Shown here: positions 44,926-53,512 of the stretch, one piece after another
Numbering within the stretch: the stretch's first letter is position 1
Layout: each line of letters opens with the position of its first letter
NCBI RefSeq assembly: GCF_000380245.2
Contig: NZ_HG428741.1
Coordinates: forward strand, 3,260,182 to 3,324,181
Origin: Bacillus massiliigorillae
Lineage (GTDB): Bacteria; Bacillota; Bacilli; Bacillales; DSM-1321
DNA: 64,000 nt
Direction: 5' to 3'
The notes under the pieces: generated by a model
Told to the model about the DNA's origin: nothing
Databases searched by the model: none
The model's input: the letters and a program-made list of their open reading frames with translations, nothing else
Made by a program: the position numbers and the translations under genes

Positions 44926-46233
44926 ATGATTAATATTCTAATCATCATATTATTACTAGCATTTACAGCATTTTTTGTTGCTTCTGAATTTGCAATAGTT
45001 AAAGTAAGAAGTACAAGAATTGACCAATTATTAGCAGAAGGAAACACTAAAGCAATCGCTGCGAAAAAAGTTATTTCTTCACTAGATGAGTATTTATCAG
45101 CCTGTCAATTAGGTATTACACTTACATCACTCGGACTTGGTTGGTTGGGCGAGCCAACTGTTGAACATATGCTAAAGCCTTTATTTGAAAGTATTTCTGC
45201 AAATGAAGCATTAACGACTTTTTTATCCTTTTCAATTGCATTTACAACGATTACATTTTTTCATGTTGTTATTGGAGAGCTCGCACCAAAAACACTAGCC
45301 ATTCAAAAAGCAGAAGCTGTTACATTAAATTTTTCAAAACCTCTTATTTGGTTTTATCGAATCTTATTCCCATTTATTTGGATTTTAAATCACTCAGCAG
45401 CATTTATTATCGGGATTTTCGGTTTAAAGCCTGCCTCCGAACATGATATGGCACATTCCGAAGAAGAATTGCGAATTATTCTGTCTGAAAGCTTGAAAAG
45501 CGGTGAAATAAATTCAGCAGAATATAAATATGTGAATAAAATTTTTGAGTTTGATGAAAGAATTGCAAAAGAAATTATGGTTCCTCGAACCGAAATTGTT
45601 ACCGTCAACAAAGAGCACTCCCTTCAAGATATTATGGAAGTTGTGCTTCGAGAGCGGTATACTCGCTATCCGGTTGTGGATGGTGATAAAGATAATATTG
45701 TAGGCATTATTAATATGAAAGAAGTATTATCCAGCTTCATTATGCAAGATAAACAAATCGTTCAATCGATTGAGCCATATATTCATCCTGTTATCGCTGT
45801 GATTGAAACAATTCCCATTAATGATTTGCTTATTGCACTACAGAAGAATCATTCCCATATGGCAATCCTTTTCGATGAATATGGTGGAACTGCCGGACTT
45901 GTAACTGTAGAGGATATTCTTGAAGAAATTGTTGGAGATATTCGCGACGAATTTGACGCTGATGAACTTCCTGATATTCGTAAAATAAGTGATCACCATT
46001 ATATATTTGATGCAAAAGTATTAATAGGTGACGTTAACGATTTACTTGGCACAGACTTATTAGAAGATGAAGTCGATACGATAGGTGGATGGTTTCTCAC
46101 CCAAAAATACGATGTTGTACAAGGAGATCAAATTGAAGAAGATGGCTTTGTATTCATCGTTAAAGAGATTGATGGTCAACATATTCTATTTATAGAAGCA
46201 CAGAAAAAGTATGAAGAACCGGAACCGATATAG
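44926..46233 (+). CDS. CNNM/CorC family membrane CBS protein 3
   Basis: Third paralogue with CNNM, two CBS and CorC/HlyC domains (EFAIVKVRSTRIDQL, IMVPRTEIVTV, FDEYGGTAGLVTVEDILEEI). ATG 44926 gives 435 residues; the frame is open from ATG 44890. A strong AGGAGGAGGT lies 20 or more bases before 44926 but after 44890, so neither start is well placed. An out-of-frame CTG follows that site and would stop just past 44926, raising the idea of a coupled leader peptide. A terminator follows. Confidence 0.87.
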   Translation: MINILIIILLLAFTAFFVASEFAIVKVRSTRIDQLLAEGNTKAIAAKKVISSLDEYLSACQLGITLTSLGLGWLGEPTVEHMLKPLFESISANEALTTFLSFSIAFTTITFFHVVIGELAPKTLAIQKAEAVTLNFSKPLIWFYRILFPFIWILNHSAAFIIGIFGLKPASEHDMAHSEEELRIILSESLKSGEINSAEYKYVNKIFEFDERIAKEIMVPRTEIVTVNKEHSLQDIMEVVLRERYTRYPVVDGDKDNIVGIINMKEVLSSFIMQDKQIVQSIEPYIHPVIAVIETIPINDLLIALQKNHSHMAILFDEYGGTAGLVTVEDILEEIVGDIRDEFDADELPDIRKISDHHYIFDAKVLIGDVNDLLGTDLLEDEVDTIGGWFLTQKYDVVQGDQIEEDGFVFIVKEIDGQHILFIEAQKKYEEPEPI

Positions 46234-46248
46234 CGGGAACGGTTTTTC
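46217..46248 (+). terminator. terminator of CNNM gene 3
   Basis: AACCG-GAA-CCG / CGG-GAA-CGGTT followed by TTTC. The stem overlaps the last codons. Confidence 0.7.
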
Positions 46249-46379
46249 TTATGGTTAAATGTTACATCATTGTTTTCAGCTCAAATGCTTATACTAAAAG
46301 TATTAAATAACAGAACAAAAGGTTAACATCTAAATAAATTTGTTACCTTACGGAAGAAAAGGACTAAATTCCCACCACC

Positions 46380-46416
46380 ACTGGTATAGACAACTAGTTA
46401 TATATACAGTTATGAT
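46380..46416 (+). promoter_or_regulatory. nagA promoter with NagR-like operator
   Basis: ACTGGTATAGACAACT (46380-46395) resembles the dre operator of the GntR regulator NagR/YvoA. It overlaps a TAGACA -35; TATGAT (46411-46416) lies 18 bases further. Repression lifted by glucosamine-6-phosphate or GlcNAc-6-phosphate would follow from family knowledge. The nagR gene is not next to nagB here. Confidence 0.65.
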
Positions 46417-46475
46417 AGTAGTGTAGATAAAAAACTAAAACACTTACAAAGTGTATTCATATAGGGAGGATTTCC

Positions 46476-47663
46476 ATGAATCACATCCTGTTCAAAAATG
46501 CTGACATATATTTAGAAAATGAAGTATTAGAAAATGGTTATGTACTAATTACAGATGACAAAATCACTGAAATTGGTTCAGCTGACCAATTAGAAAACAA
46601 AACATTTGATAACACAGAAATCATCACTTTAGAAAAAGGAACAAAAATCGTTCCTGGTTTCATCGACGTTCATATTCATGGTGCTGGCGGAGCTGACACA
46701 ATGGATGGTACGCATGAAGCATTACGTACAATGGCAACTCATTTACCACAAGAAGGAACTACAAGCTTTCTTGCTACAACAATGACACAATCGCCAGAAA
46801 ACATCGTGAACGCATTGCGCAATGCAGCATCTTATCAAAAAACAGAAAACCATCGTGGAGAGGCAGAAGTAATCGGACTTCACCTAGAAGGACCTTTCAT
46901 CAATCCTGCTAAAAAAGGTGCACAGCCTGAAGAATACGTTTTAGAACCAAATATTACCACTTTCCAAGAATGGCAAAAAGAAGCAGACGGTACAATTAAG
47001 CTTGTAACTGTTGCTCCAGAAATGCCAAACGGAATGGAATTCGTGAAGTACTTAGCTGAGAACGAAGTTACAGCATCAATTGGTCACACTGATTCAACAT
47101 ACGCTGATGTAAAAAACGCTGTTGAAGCTGGTGCAACACAAGTTACCCATCTATATAACGGTATGCGTGGTCTTCATCATCGTGAGCCAGGTACTGCTGG
47201 TGCAGCTCTTTTATTTGATGAATTAAAAGTAGAATTAATTTCAGACGGCATCCATATTTGCCCTGAAATGATTCAACTAGCAATCCAAGCAAAAGGTACA
47301 GATGGAGCACTATTAATTACAGATGCTATGCGTGCAAAATGCTTGAAGAATGGTATGTACGAATTAGGCGGACAGCCAGTTATCGTAGGCGATGGCAGAG
47401 CAACGCTTGAAGATGGAACACTTGCTGGAAGTATCCTAAAAATGATTGATTCTGTTAAAAATATGCTTTCATTTACGGATTTAAACCTACATGATCTAAT
47501 CAAACTCGCTTCAGCAACTCCAGCGAAACAAGCTAGAGTATTCGATCGTAAAGGTAGCATCGAAGTAGGTAAAGATGCCGACATCGTAATTTTAAATAAT
47601 GACATTAATATCGAAATGACAATTTGTCGTGGAAAAATTGCTTATAAAAAGGATGAGAACTAA
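46476..47663 (+). CDS. nagA: N-acetylglucosamine-6-phosphate deacetylase
   Basis: NagA removes the acetyl group of GlcNAc-6-P, giving glucosamine-6-P. The 395 residues have the amidohydrolase metal motif FIDVHIHGAGG, the HLEGPFINPAKKGAQ segment, SIGHTDSTY and LITDAMRA. AGGGAGGA precedes the ATG. Its stop overlaps the nagB start by one base (TAATG), so the two form a coupled operon. Confidence 0.95.
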   Translation: MNHILFKNADIYLENEVLENGYVLITDDKITEIGSADQLENKTFDNTEIITLEKGTKIVPGFIDVHIHGAGGADTMDGTHEALRTMATHLPQEGTTSFLATTMTQSPENIVNALRNAASYQKTENHRGEAEVIGLHLEGPFINPAKKGAQPEEYVLEPNITTFQEWQKEADGTIKLVTVAPEMPNGMEFVKYLAENEVTASIGHTDSTYADVKNAVEAGATQVTHLYNGMRGLHHREPGTAGAALLFDELKVELISDGIHICPEMIQLAIQAKGTDGALLITDAMRAKCLKNGMYELGGQPVIVGDGRATLEDGTLAGSILKMIDSVKNMLSFTDLNLHDLIKLASATPAKQARVFDRKGSIEVGKDADIVILNNDINIEMTICRGKIAYKKDEN

Positions 47664-48424
47664 TGACAGCACTACAATCTAAAGTAAATACGAAAGTATT
47701 TGAAATAATTCACGCTGAAAACTACGAAGAAATGAGCCGTATCGCTGCAAAAAGAATGATCGGACTTGTTAAACGTAAACCAAATGCCGTATTAGGCTTA
47801 GCAACTGGTAGCACTCCAGAAGGCTTATACAAATTATTAATCGAAGACCATAAAGAAAATGGTACTTCATACAAAGGTGTAAAAACAGTTAACCTTGATG
47901 AGTACATGGGATTAGATCGCAATGACAAAAACAGCTATTTTACATTCATGAGAGAACACTTATTCAATCATATCGATGTAAACTTAGACAACACTAATGT
48001 TCCTAACGGAATGGCTACTAACATGGAAGAAGAAGCAGTACGCTACGAAAACTACATCCATGAAATTGGCGGAGTTGACCTTCAAATCCTTGGAATTGGT
48101 CACAACGGCCACATCGGCTTCAACGAACCAGGAACTTCTTTTGAAAGTAAAACTCATGTTATTGAATTAGCTGAAAGAACTCGCGAAGCTAACGCTCGCT
48201 ATTTCAACAGCATGGATGAAGTTCCAACACACGCTATCACAATGGGTATCCAAAGCATCATGGATAGCGAAGAAATCATTCTTCTTGCATCAGGTGCATC
48301 TAAAGCAGAAGCAATCAAACGCCTAGTATGCGGAGAAATTACTGAAGATTTCCCAGCATCAGCACTTCGCCTACACAGCAAAGTAACAATTATTGCTGAC
48401 GAAGAAGCTTTATCATTAATCTAA
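47663..48424 (+). CDS. nagB: Glucosamine-6-phosphate deaminase
   Basis: NagB converts glucosamine-6-P to fructose-6-P and ammonia, feeding glycolysis. The 253-residue protein holds GLATGSTPEGLY, TVNLDEYMGL and the active-site GIGHNGHIGFNEPG. The N-terminus differs from the usual MNILVV start (MTALQSKVNTKVF), probably lineage variation. Ribosome loading is likely coupled to nagA. A terminator follows. B. cereus-type operons usually continue with nagR; here that gene is missing at this spot. Confidence 0.95.
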   Translation: MTALQSKVNTKVFEIIHAENYEEMSRIAAKRMIGLVKRKPNAVLGLATGSTPEGLYKLLIEDHKENGTSYKGVKTVNLDEYMGLDRNDKNSYFTFMREHLFNHIDVNLDNTNVPNGMATNMEEEAVRYENYIHEIGGVDLQILGIGHNGHIGFNEPGTSFESKTHVIELAERTREANARYFNSMDEVPTHAITMGIQSIMDSEEIILLASGASKAEAIKRLVCGEITEDFPASALRLHSKVTIIADEEALSLI

Positions 48425-48434
48425 TGAATTGTGG

Positions 48435-48471
48435 CAACTCCTTTCATTATTGTTGGGAGTTGTCTTTTTTT
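48435..48471 (+). terminator. nagAB terminator
   Basis: CAACTCC/GGGAGTTG stem followed by TCTTTTTTT. Confidence 0.87.
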
Positions 48472-48532
48472 ATTTTTTTCGATGCTCATATATTCCATCC
48501 CCTGCTCATACTTCTCTTCTCTTCTCTTATTA

Positions 48533-48568
48533 CAAAAAGCCGCTGAGAAAATATTTTCTCAGCGGCTT
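48533..48568 (-). terminator. terminator of the DUF871 gene
   Basis: A perfect 32-base palindrome with arms AAGCCGCTGAGAAAAT at 48537-48568; the minus strand then reads TTTTTG. Confidence 0.92.
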
Positions 48569-48574
48569 ACAATT

Positions 48575-49663
48575 TTACTCTTCAATTTTCATTTCGAAGT
48601 AGTCCCAAGGTTTGATGTAATCTAGTAAATAAACTTCTTCATCTACAATTTTACCAATTACATTTTTACGACCATCATTTTTCATTGGCAGACGAGCAAT
48701 TTGAAGTTCACCTTTATACTGACCAAAATCATTATTTCCTACTAACACATCACCTTTTTGAATATCATATGTGTTGTGATTCGGGAAAGATTCTGCTTTG
48801 TATTTTACACGGCTTTGTGTAGAGCGGATTAAATACTCTGATACATCACCACGGTTGAAGTGAGTTTCTTTCTCTACAATTAACTTTTCTAACTCAGATG
48901 CTTCTTTATTCATACGTACACGGAACGCTAACTTATTCGGATTCATTTCACTTAAAGCTTTTAGTTCTTCTTCAGAAGCATATGCATTTCCGATTAATAC
49001 ATCATCTACTAAATCAGTTGCAAATAAGTGCTTCGCTTGCGTTACGATTGGCAAAGTACGGTGTTGCTCTAATGTACATAAACCATCGCCTACTGGCCAA
49101 GGACCAAATGTTGCTGCTGAAGATGTAACAAATGCAGCTACTCTAATATTATGCTTTCTAAACAACTCTGATGTTTCAACAAAATGCTTGTATGAAAGCC
49201 CTGTGTATTCTTGCGGATAAAAGTTATGACAACCAATTAAATTATCTCTATTTGGACCATAGCTTAAGATTTGCTCTAAATATTTCGTACCACTACTGAT
49301 ATTAATTTCGATTTTTAATCCATAAGGGTTGTGCGTCATTAATGCTTCTTTTTGACCACCAAAGCCTTCATCTAAACGGATACCTGTCGCTCCCATTTGT
49401 GCGAAAAGCTCTAAGTTATCATATGATACATCAAGTGCTGGGAAGACGTGAGGAGCTACGTCAAGGATTACTTCCATACCTTCATTACGTGCGTGCGTAA
49501 TAATATCTGTGAATTCCTCAACAATTTCTTCTTTACTTCCTTGAACAGAAAGAAGACACGTAAAAATACGTTTGAATCCGTATTTTGCAGCCAGTGAAAT
49601 ATATTCTTTATCTTTTTCTCTCGTACTATGTTCAGGATAAATAGAAATACCTAATTTTCTCAT
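48575..49663 (-). CDS. DUF871 (MupG-like) 6-phospho-glycosidase
   Basis: The 362-residue protein starts MRKLGISIYPEHSTREKDK and has the TIM-barrel plus C-terminal domain layout of DUF871. The studied member MupG of S. aureus cleaves the intracellular phosphodisaccharide MurNAc-6P-GlcNAc. Here it follows a lactose/cellobiose-type PTS, separated by a terminator, and faces nagAB. It likely splits the phosphodisaccharide imported by that PTS. The exact sugar is not settled by sequence. Confidence 0.85.
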   Translation of the reverse strand: MRKLGISIYPEHSTREKDKEYISLAAKYGFKRIFTCLLSVQGSKEEIVEEFTDIITHARNEGMEVILDVAPHVFPALDVSYDNLELFAQMGATGIRLDEGFGGQKEALMTHNPYGLKIEINISSGTKYLEQILSYGPNRDNLIGCHNFYPQEYTGLSYKHFVETSELFRKHNIRVAAFVTSSAATFGPWPVGDGLCTLEQHRTLPIVTQAKHLFATDLVDDVLIGNAYASEEELKALSEMNPNKLAFRVRMNKEASELEKLIVEKETHFNRGDVSEYLIRSTQSRVKYKAESFPNHNTYDIQKGDVLVGNNDFGQYKGELQIARLPMKNDGRKNVIGKIVDEEVYLLDYIKPWDYFEMKIEE

Positions 49664-49698
49664 TCAAAACACTCCAAATACTCTTATATTTTTTATAA

Positions 49699-49732
49699 GA
49701 AAAGGCGAAGAACTTAATCCTCGCCTTTTTGT
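49699..49732 (-). terminator. terminator between PTS IIA and DUF871 genes
   Basis: AAAAAGGCGAGGA with GTTCTTCGCCTTTTC on the minus strand. It would set lower expression of the DUF871 gene than of the PTS genes. Confidence 0.8.
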
Positions 49733-49745
49733 GAATCAATTTAAA

Positions 49746-50045
49746 TTACTTGATTCGTTTGTATAGCTCTACCATTTCAGCCGCAAGATCTTTTAAAGTC
49801 ATTGCTGTCATTAAGTGATCTTGTGCGTGGATTAGAAGGATTGAAACCTCGGATTTTTCACCGCGAGCTTCACCTTGGATTAAAGCTGTTTGAGATTTAT
49901 GTGCATCACCAAGTGATTGTGTTGCTTCTTCAATATATTTCTCAGCTACTTCAAAGTTGCCTTTTTTCGCTTCTTGAATTGCTTCCATAGCAATACTTCT
50001 TGCATTACCACTATGAAGAATAATATTCATAATAATTGTTTCCAT
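49746..50045 (-). CDS. PTS lactose/cellobiose-type IIA component
   Basis: This 99-residue trimeric helical IIA protein carries the phosphorylated histidine H73 in the conserved HAQDHLMTAM motif. It takes phosphate from HPr and passes it to the IIB encoded upstream. GGGGGA precedes the ATG. It is the third of three PTS genes (IIB, IIC, IIA), all on one strand. Confidence 0.93.
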   Translation of the reverse strand: METIIMNIILHSGNARSIAMEAIQEAKKGNFEVAEKYIEEATQSLGDAHKSQTALIQGEARGEKSEVSILLIHAQDHLMTAMTLKDLAAEMVELYKRIK

Positions 50046-50066
50046 GATTAATCCCCCTGTTAAATA

Positions 50067-51365
50067 CTACTGTTGTTGTGCTTCTTCAGATGCTTTTTGA
50101 GCTTTTAGTGCTTCGATATCTTGTACTTTGATGAATGGGATATAAATTAATACAGCCAGCATAAAGTTGAATAATTGTAATGCAATAGCTTGCCATGCAC
50201 CGCCAGATGCTAACCAACCACTAATGATTGGTGGTACTGACCAAGGTACTAAAGCGACTGTTTTCGGAACAAGTCCCATTGTCATCGCAAAGTAAGTAGT
50301 ACATGTTAAAACGATTGGAATTAACACGAATGGAATAACAAGAATTGGGTTTAATACAATCGGAACACCGAATAATACAGGCTCGTTAATATTGAATACA
50401 CCTGCTGGTGCTGTAAGACGTCCAATACTTCTGTACTGAGCACTTTTTGCTACTAAGAAAATCGCTAAAATTAATGCTAACGTTGCTCCTGCGCCACCTA
50501 AATGTACGTATACATCGAAGAATGGCTTTGTGATGATTGCTAATTGATCACTGAATGCCGAAGCACCATCTTTAAACATTTCAATGTTTTTCTCGATAGA
50601 TGGTAAGTAAATCGTTTCCATGATTGGTCCAATAATGTTTGTACCATGTAAACCAAAGAACCATAATAAGTGAATTAATAAAGAGATAATTATAGCTGAT
50701 GGTAATGTGTTTGATAGCCCTTGAAGTGGTTGCTGAATACTTTCAAAAATAATTACATGTAATGAAGTTCCTGCTCTTGAGAACAATAGGAATGCCATTC
50801 CAAACACGATGAATACTACTGTTGCTGGTAATAATGCCGCGAATGAACGAGCAACCGCAGTTGGTACGCCATTTGGCATTTTAATTGTAAAGTTCTTTTG
50901 AATTAAGAAACGGAAAATTTCCGTTGCTAAGATTGCTACGATTAATGATACGAATAACCCTTGAGCACCCGTCCAAGCGAAGTCAATTCCGCCTTCTTTT
51001 ACAGTAACTGGACTCATAATAATCAGTGCACCAAATGTAATTAATGCAGCTGATAAGCCGTCAACTGCATATGATTTAGCTAAGTTATAACTAACACCAA
51101 TGGCAACTAATAATGATAGGATGGCGAATGTACCCTTCCATACGTTTCCTCCCAAGTCAGTCCAACCTGCACCAAATATATTTGTCATCAAATCTTGGTA
51201 CCAATCAAAAGGTAAGTTATTTAGAAGTGTTGCAAACGATCCTAAAATGATAAGAGGCATGATAGCTACGAAACCATCACGGACTGCTACTAAATGTCTT
51301 TGACTACCGATTTTTCCCGCAACTGGTACAAAGTACTTCTCTAGAAATTGTATAATACCGTTCAT
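50067..51365 (-). CDS. PTS lactose/cellobiose-type IIC permease
   Basis: The 432-residue membrane permease has about ten helices, and family segments FNINEPVLFGVPIVLNPILVIPFVL and LLWFFGLHGTNIIGPIM. It imports a disaccharide with concurrent phosphorylation. GAAGGAGATG precedes the ATG. The neighbourhood (nagAB, DUF871) suggests chitobiose or a MurNAc-GlcNAc-type sugar rather than cellobiose, which is an inference only. Confidence 0.93.
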   Translation of the reverse strand: MNGIIQFLEKYFVPVAGKIGSQRHLVAVRDGFVAIMPLIILGSFATLLNNLPFDWYQDLMTNIFGAGWTDLGGNVWKGTFAILSLLVAIGVSYNLAKSYAVDGLSAALITFGALIIMSPVTVKEGGIDFAWTGAQGLFVSLIVAILATEIFRFLIQKNFTIKMPNGVPTAVARSFAALLPATVVFIVFGMAFLLFSRAGTSLHVIIFESIQQPLQGLSNTLPSAIIISLLIHLLWFFGLHGTNIIGPIMETIYLPSIEKNIEMFKDGASAFSDQLAIITKPFFDVYVHLGGAGATLALILAIFLVAKSAQYRSIGRLTAPAGVFNINEPVLFGVPIVLNPILVIPFVLIPIVLTCTTYFAMTMGLVPKTVALVPWSVPPIISGWLASGGAWQAIALQLFNFMLAVLIYIPFIKVQDIEALKAQKASEEAQQQ

Positions 51366-51410
51366 CTTCTCATCTCCTTCTTGAACCCTTTCTTAAGAAA
51401 GGGTTATAGA

Positions 51411-51713
51411 TTATTTTTTCATGTTTAAAGCTTGTTGTAATACTGCTTCCCCGTTCATTGCACCGTAGTTCATCATGTCGATTACTTCTACTGGAATACC
51501 TTTTGGAGCAGCTACTGCTTCAATTTTTGATTTTAAGAAACGAACTTGTGGTCCTAATAAGATTACGTCACTTTTATCTACTTCAGCTTGTAAAGAAGCT
51601 TCAGGAATTGCCCAAATTGTAGCTTCGATTCCTTTTGCTTGAGCTGATTCTTGCATTTTAGTTACTAACATACTTGTAGACATACCTGCCGAACAAACTA
51701 ACATGATATTCAT
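51411..51713 (-). CDS. PTS lactose/cellobiose-type IIB component
   Basis: The 100-residue IIB has the phosphocysteine C7 in MLVCSAGMSTSMLV. ATG 51713 is nine bases after TGGAGG; ATGs at 51737 and 51722 are upstream of or touch that site. First gene of the PTS operon. A CcpA-type cre site and a second AAACGTTT operator lie in the promoter region, so both catabolite repression and the LacI-type regulator downstream are likely controls. Confidence 0.93.
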   Translation of the reverse strand: MNIMLVCSAGMSTSMLVTKMQESAQAKGIEATIWAIPEASLQAEVDKSDVILLGPQVRFLKSKIEAVAAPKGIPVEVIDMMNYGAMNGEAVLQQALNMKK

Positions 51714-51738
51714 ATATTTCATCCTCCAAAGATTCATT

Positions 51739-51791
51739 TGTTAACGTTTACATTTGTATCGTACAATAATTTCTCTATCGAGTAAACGTTT
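51739..51791 (-). promoter_or_regulatory. PTS operon promoter, cre site and second operator
   Basis: On the minus strand: TTTACT (51786-51781), 17-base spacer, TACGAT (51763-51758). A perfect cre, TGTAAACGTTAACA (51752-51739), lies just after the start point, and AAACGTTT (51784-51791) overlaps the -35. The first is suited to CcpA road-block repression, the second to the local LacI-type regulator. Confidence 0.8.
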
Positions 51792-51996
51792 TCTTGTTAA
51801 TTTCACATCTTAGACACATTTAGATAGTTTTTCTTACATCTTTAAATCCTTAACAACGCGATTACAATCTTCATATATTGAAGATTCTAATATTTTATAT
51901 TCGCATAAAAACCTTATCCCACCTACGTACATAACCTCTTAAATCAAAGTTTCGATTTATTGTTTGTATCATTTGACACAATTATACGCATAAGAA

Positions 51997-52042
51997 AAAA
52001 AACTCTCGCCAGAAGATGTAAACACCTCTGTCAAGAGTTTTT
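51997..52042 (-). terminator. LacI-type regulator terminator
   Basis: AAAAACTCTTGACAGA pairs with TCTGGCGAGAGTTTTT (one mismatch), followed by T residues on the minus strand. Confidence 0.88.
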
Positions 52043-52046
52043 CCCA

Positions 52047-52976
52047 CTATAATATATAAAATAAAATTTCTTCTACAGCTAAATTAACATCATAAGAATA
52101 AGTAATTAATTCTTTATCTTCTAACATAATAAAGGATGGGTCATTTCCAAGGGTTGCAATCGCAATATCTCTTGGAATACGAATTTTCTTTCGCCTTAAC
52201 TCAGCAATAACCCCAATTGTAAAGTAAGGATGGAGGCATAGAATCGCCGTTGGCCGACTTGGTAAAGCAAGAAAACGTTTAACAGCTTTTCTGCCACTTT
52301 CTATTTCATAAGCACCTTCGTAAGTATAAGCTGAATCTAATACTTCTCCACCTGTATACATTCCTTTTACATACCCTACATATCTTTCAATTGCATTTGG
52401 ATAAGATTTTGATCCATTGATTACACCAATTGTACGATGACCCTCAGCAATTAATTTAGAGGTAAGTCTGCATACAATTTCTTCTTCATCTTCAATCACT
52501 TGAGGAATTTCTATTTCTAAATTCTTTACTTTAGAATGAAGAGACACTACTTTTATTCCCTTTACTACTAATTCCGTCAAAAACTTCTCATTTTTTCCTA
52601 CCCCAGCAATTACAATTCCATCTACTCGCTTCGCCTCTAATTGCTGTAACAATTCGAGTTCTTTCTTAACGCTATATTTAGATTCCGTTACTAATAAGTG
52701 GATATTTTCGGGTTGCAATTTTTGTTGAAGTAATTGAATCACTTCAACAAAATAAGGATCTCGTAAGTCTGGAACAACAACGCCAATTATATTTGTTTTT
52801 TGCTCTTTTAATCCTTTTGCTAATTGATTTGGTACATAATTTAATTGTTTCGCAGCATCCATTACTTTTGTGGCAATTTCAGGGCTTACATTTCCTTTGC
52901 CATTTAATACGCGAGAAACAGTTGCTATCGAGAATTTACTTACACGGGCCACATCCTTGATTGTTGGTTTCTTCAT
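52047..52976 (-). CDS. LacI family transcriptional regulator
   Basis: The 309-residue repressor has a classic LacI helix-turn-helix KPTIKDVARVSKFSIATVSRVLNGKGNVS and the hinge AKGLKEQKTNIIGVVVPD, then a periplasmic-binding-like domain. The last part of the core is shorter than usual (family about 330). AAAGGGG precedes the ATG. It lies upstream of the PTS operon on the same strand and probably controls it through the AAACGTTT operator. Confidence 0.9.
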   Translation of the reverse strand: MKKPTIKDVARVSKFSIATVSRVLNGKGNVSPEIATKVMDAAKQLNYVPNQLAKGLKEQKTNIIGVVVPDLRDPYFVEVIQLLQQKLQPENIHLLVTESKYSVKKELELLQQLEAKRVDGIVIAGVGKNEKFLTELVVKGIKVVSLHSKVKNLEIEIPQVIEDEEEIVCRLTSKLIAEGHRTIGVINGSKSYPNAIERYVGYVKGMYTGGEVLDSAYTYEGAYEIESGRKAVKRFLALPSRPTAILCLHPYFTIGVIAELRRKKIRIPRDIAIATLGNDPSFIMLEDKELITYSYDVNLAVEEILFYIL

Positions 52977-53110
52977 CTAAATTATTGACCCCTTTCTTTC
53001 ATAAACCATCTATTATTTATTTCAATTATGTATGTTGTTAGTCAATCTTTCTATTCTAACATTAATACTATTTGCTTTGTATATAATTCATACTTTCGTC
53101 AACTTTAGAT

Positions 53111-53286
53111 AAGCGCAAGCGCCCGTTTTGCGACTATAGATTGGAGCACTTCGAATGAAATAAAGGAAACACTATCGGTCCTTTTTGATTTAGTATTTAC
53201 TTCTTGTATAATCCTCTAATCAAAAAGGAGACAAACGGTAGGTGTAAGGGTGGACACCATGAAATATTATACTTTCTTTCTTATAA
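53111..53286 (+). repeat. chimeric repeat: family A head, family B tail
   Basis: Bases 53111-53172 match the family A head (AAGCGCAAGCGCCCG, GATTGGAGCACTTCGAATGA, ATAAAGGAAACAC); from 53173 the sequence continues as family B (ATCGGTCCTTTTTGATT ... GGTAGGTGTAAGGGTGGACACCATG), ending in the tail before a terminator. Confidence 0.75.
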
Positions 53287-53324
53287 CAAAAGGCTGTCCA
53301 ATTTTTCATTGGACAGCCTTTTAT
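53287..53324 (-). terminator. feo operon terminator
   Basis: AAAAGGCTGTCCAA pairs perfectly with TTGGACAGCCTTTT; the minus strand continues GTTATAAG. It follows the Cys-rich gene. Confidence 0.87.
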
Positions 53325-53331
53325 AAAAATA

Positions 53332-53502
53332 TTATTGATGAATCGTTTTAGAAGGTGGTTCACAAACATTAGAAGAACAGTGCTTCTGTAAAGAACACGC
53401 CGCACATTTGCCCGCTTTTTGTTTCTTAATACTCTTTAATAATGTATAACCAGCATACCCGAAAATCACACAACCAATTAATACATTAATGAATATTGCC
53501 AT
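53332..53502 (-). CDS. FeoB-associated Cys-rich membrane protein
   Basis: The 56-residue protein has one N-terminal membrane helix (residues 2-22) and a tail with CAACSLQKHC and a further cysteine, the FeoB-associated Cys-rich family. GAGGTG precedes the ATG by six bases. It starts ten bases after the feoB stop, so it belongs to the feoAB operon and probably plays the FeoC-like role in iron(II) uptake. Confidence 0.87.
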   Translation of the reverse strand: MAIFINVLIGCVIFGYAGYTLLKSIKKQKAGKCAACSLQKHCSSNVCEPPSKTIHQ

Positions 53503-53512
53503 CCCATTCACC

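Noticed and set aside
53220..53405. 61-codon minus-strand ORF near feoB
   Set aside because: It overlaps the repeat, the feo terminator and the Cys-rich gene in another frame.
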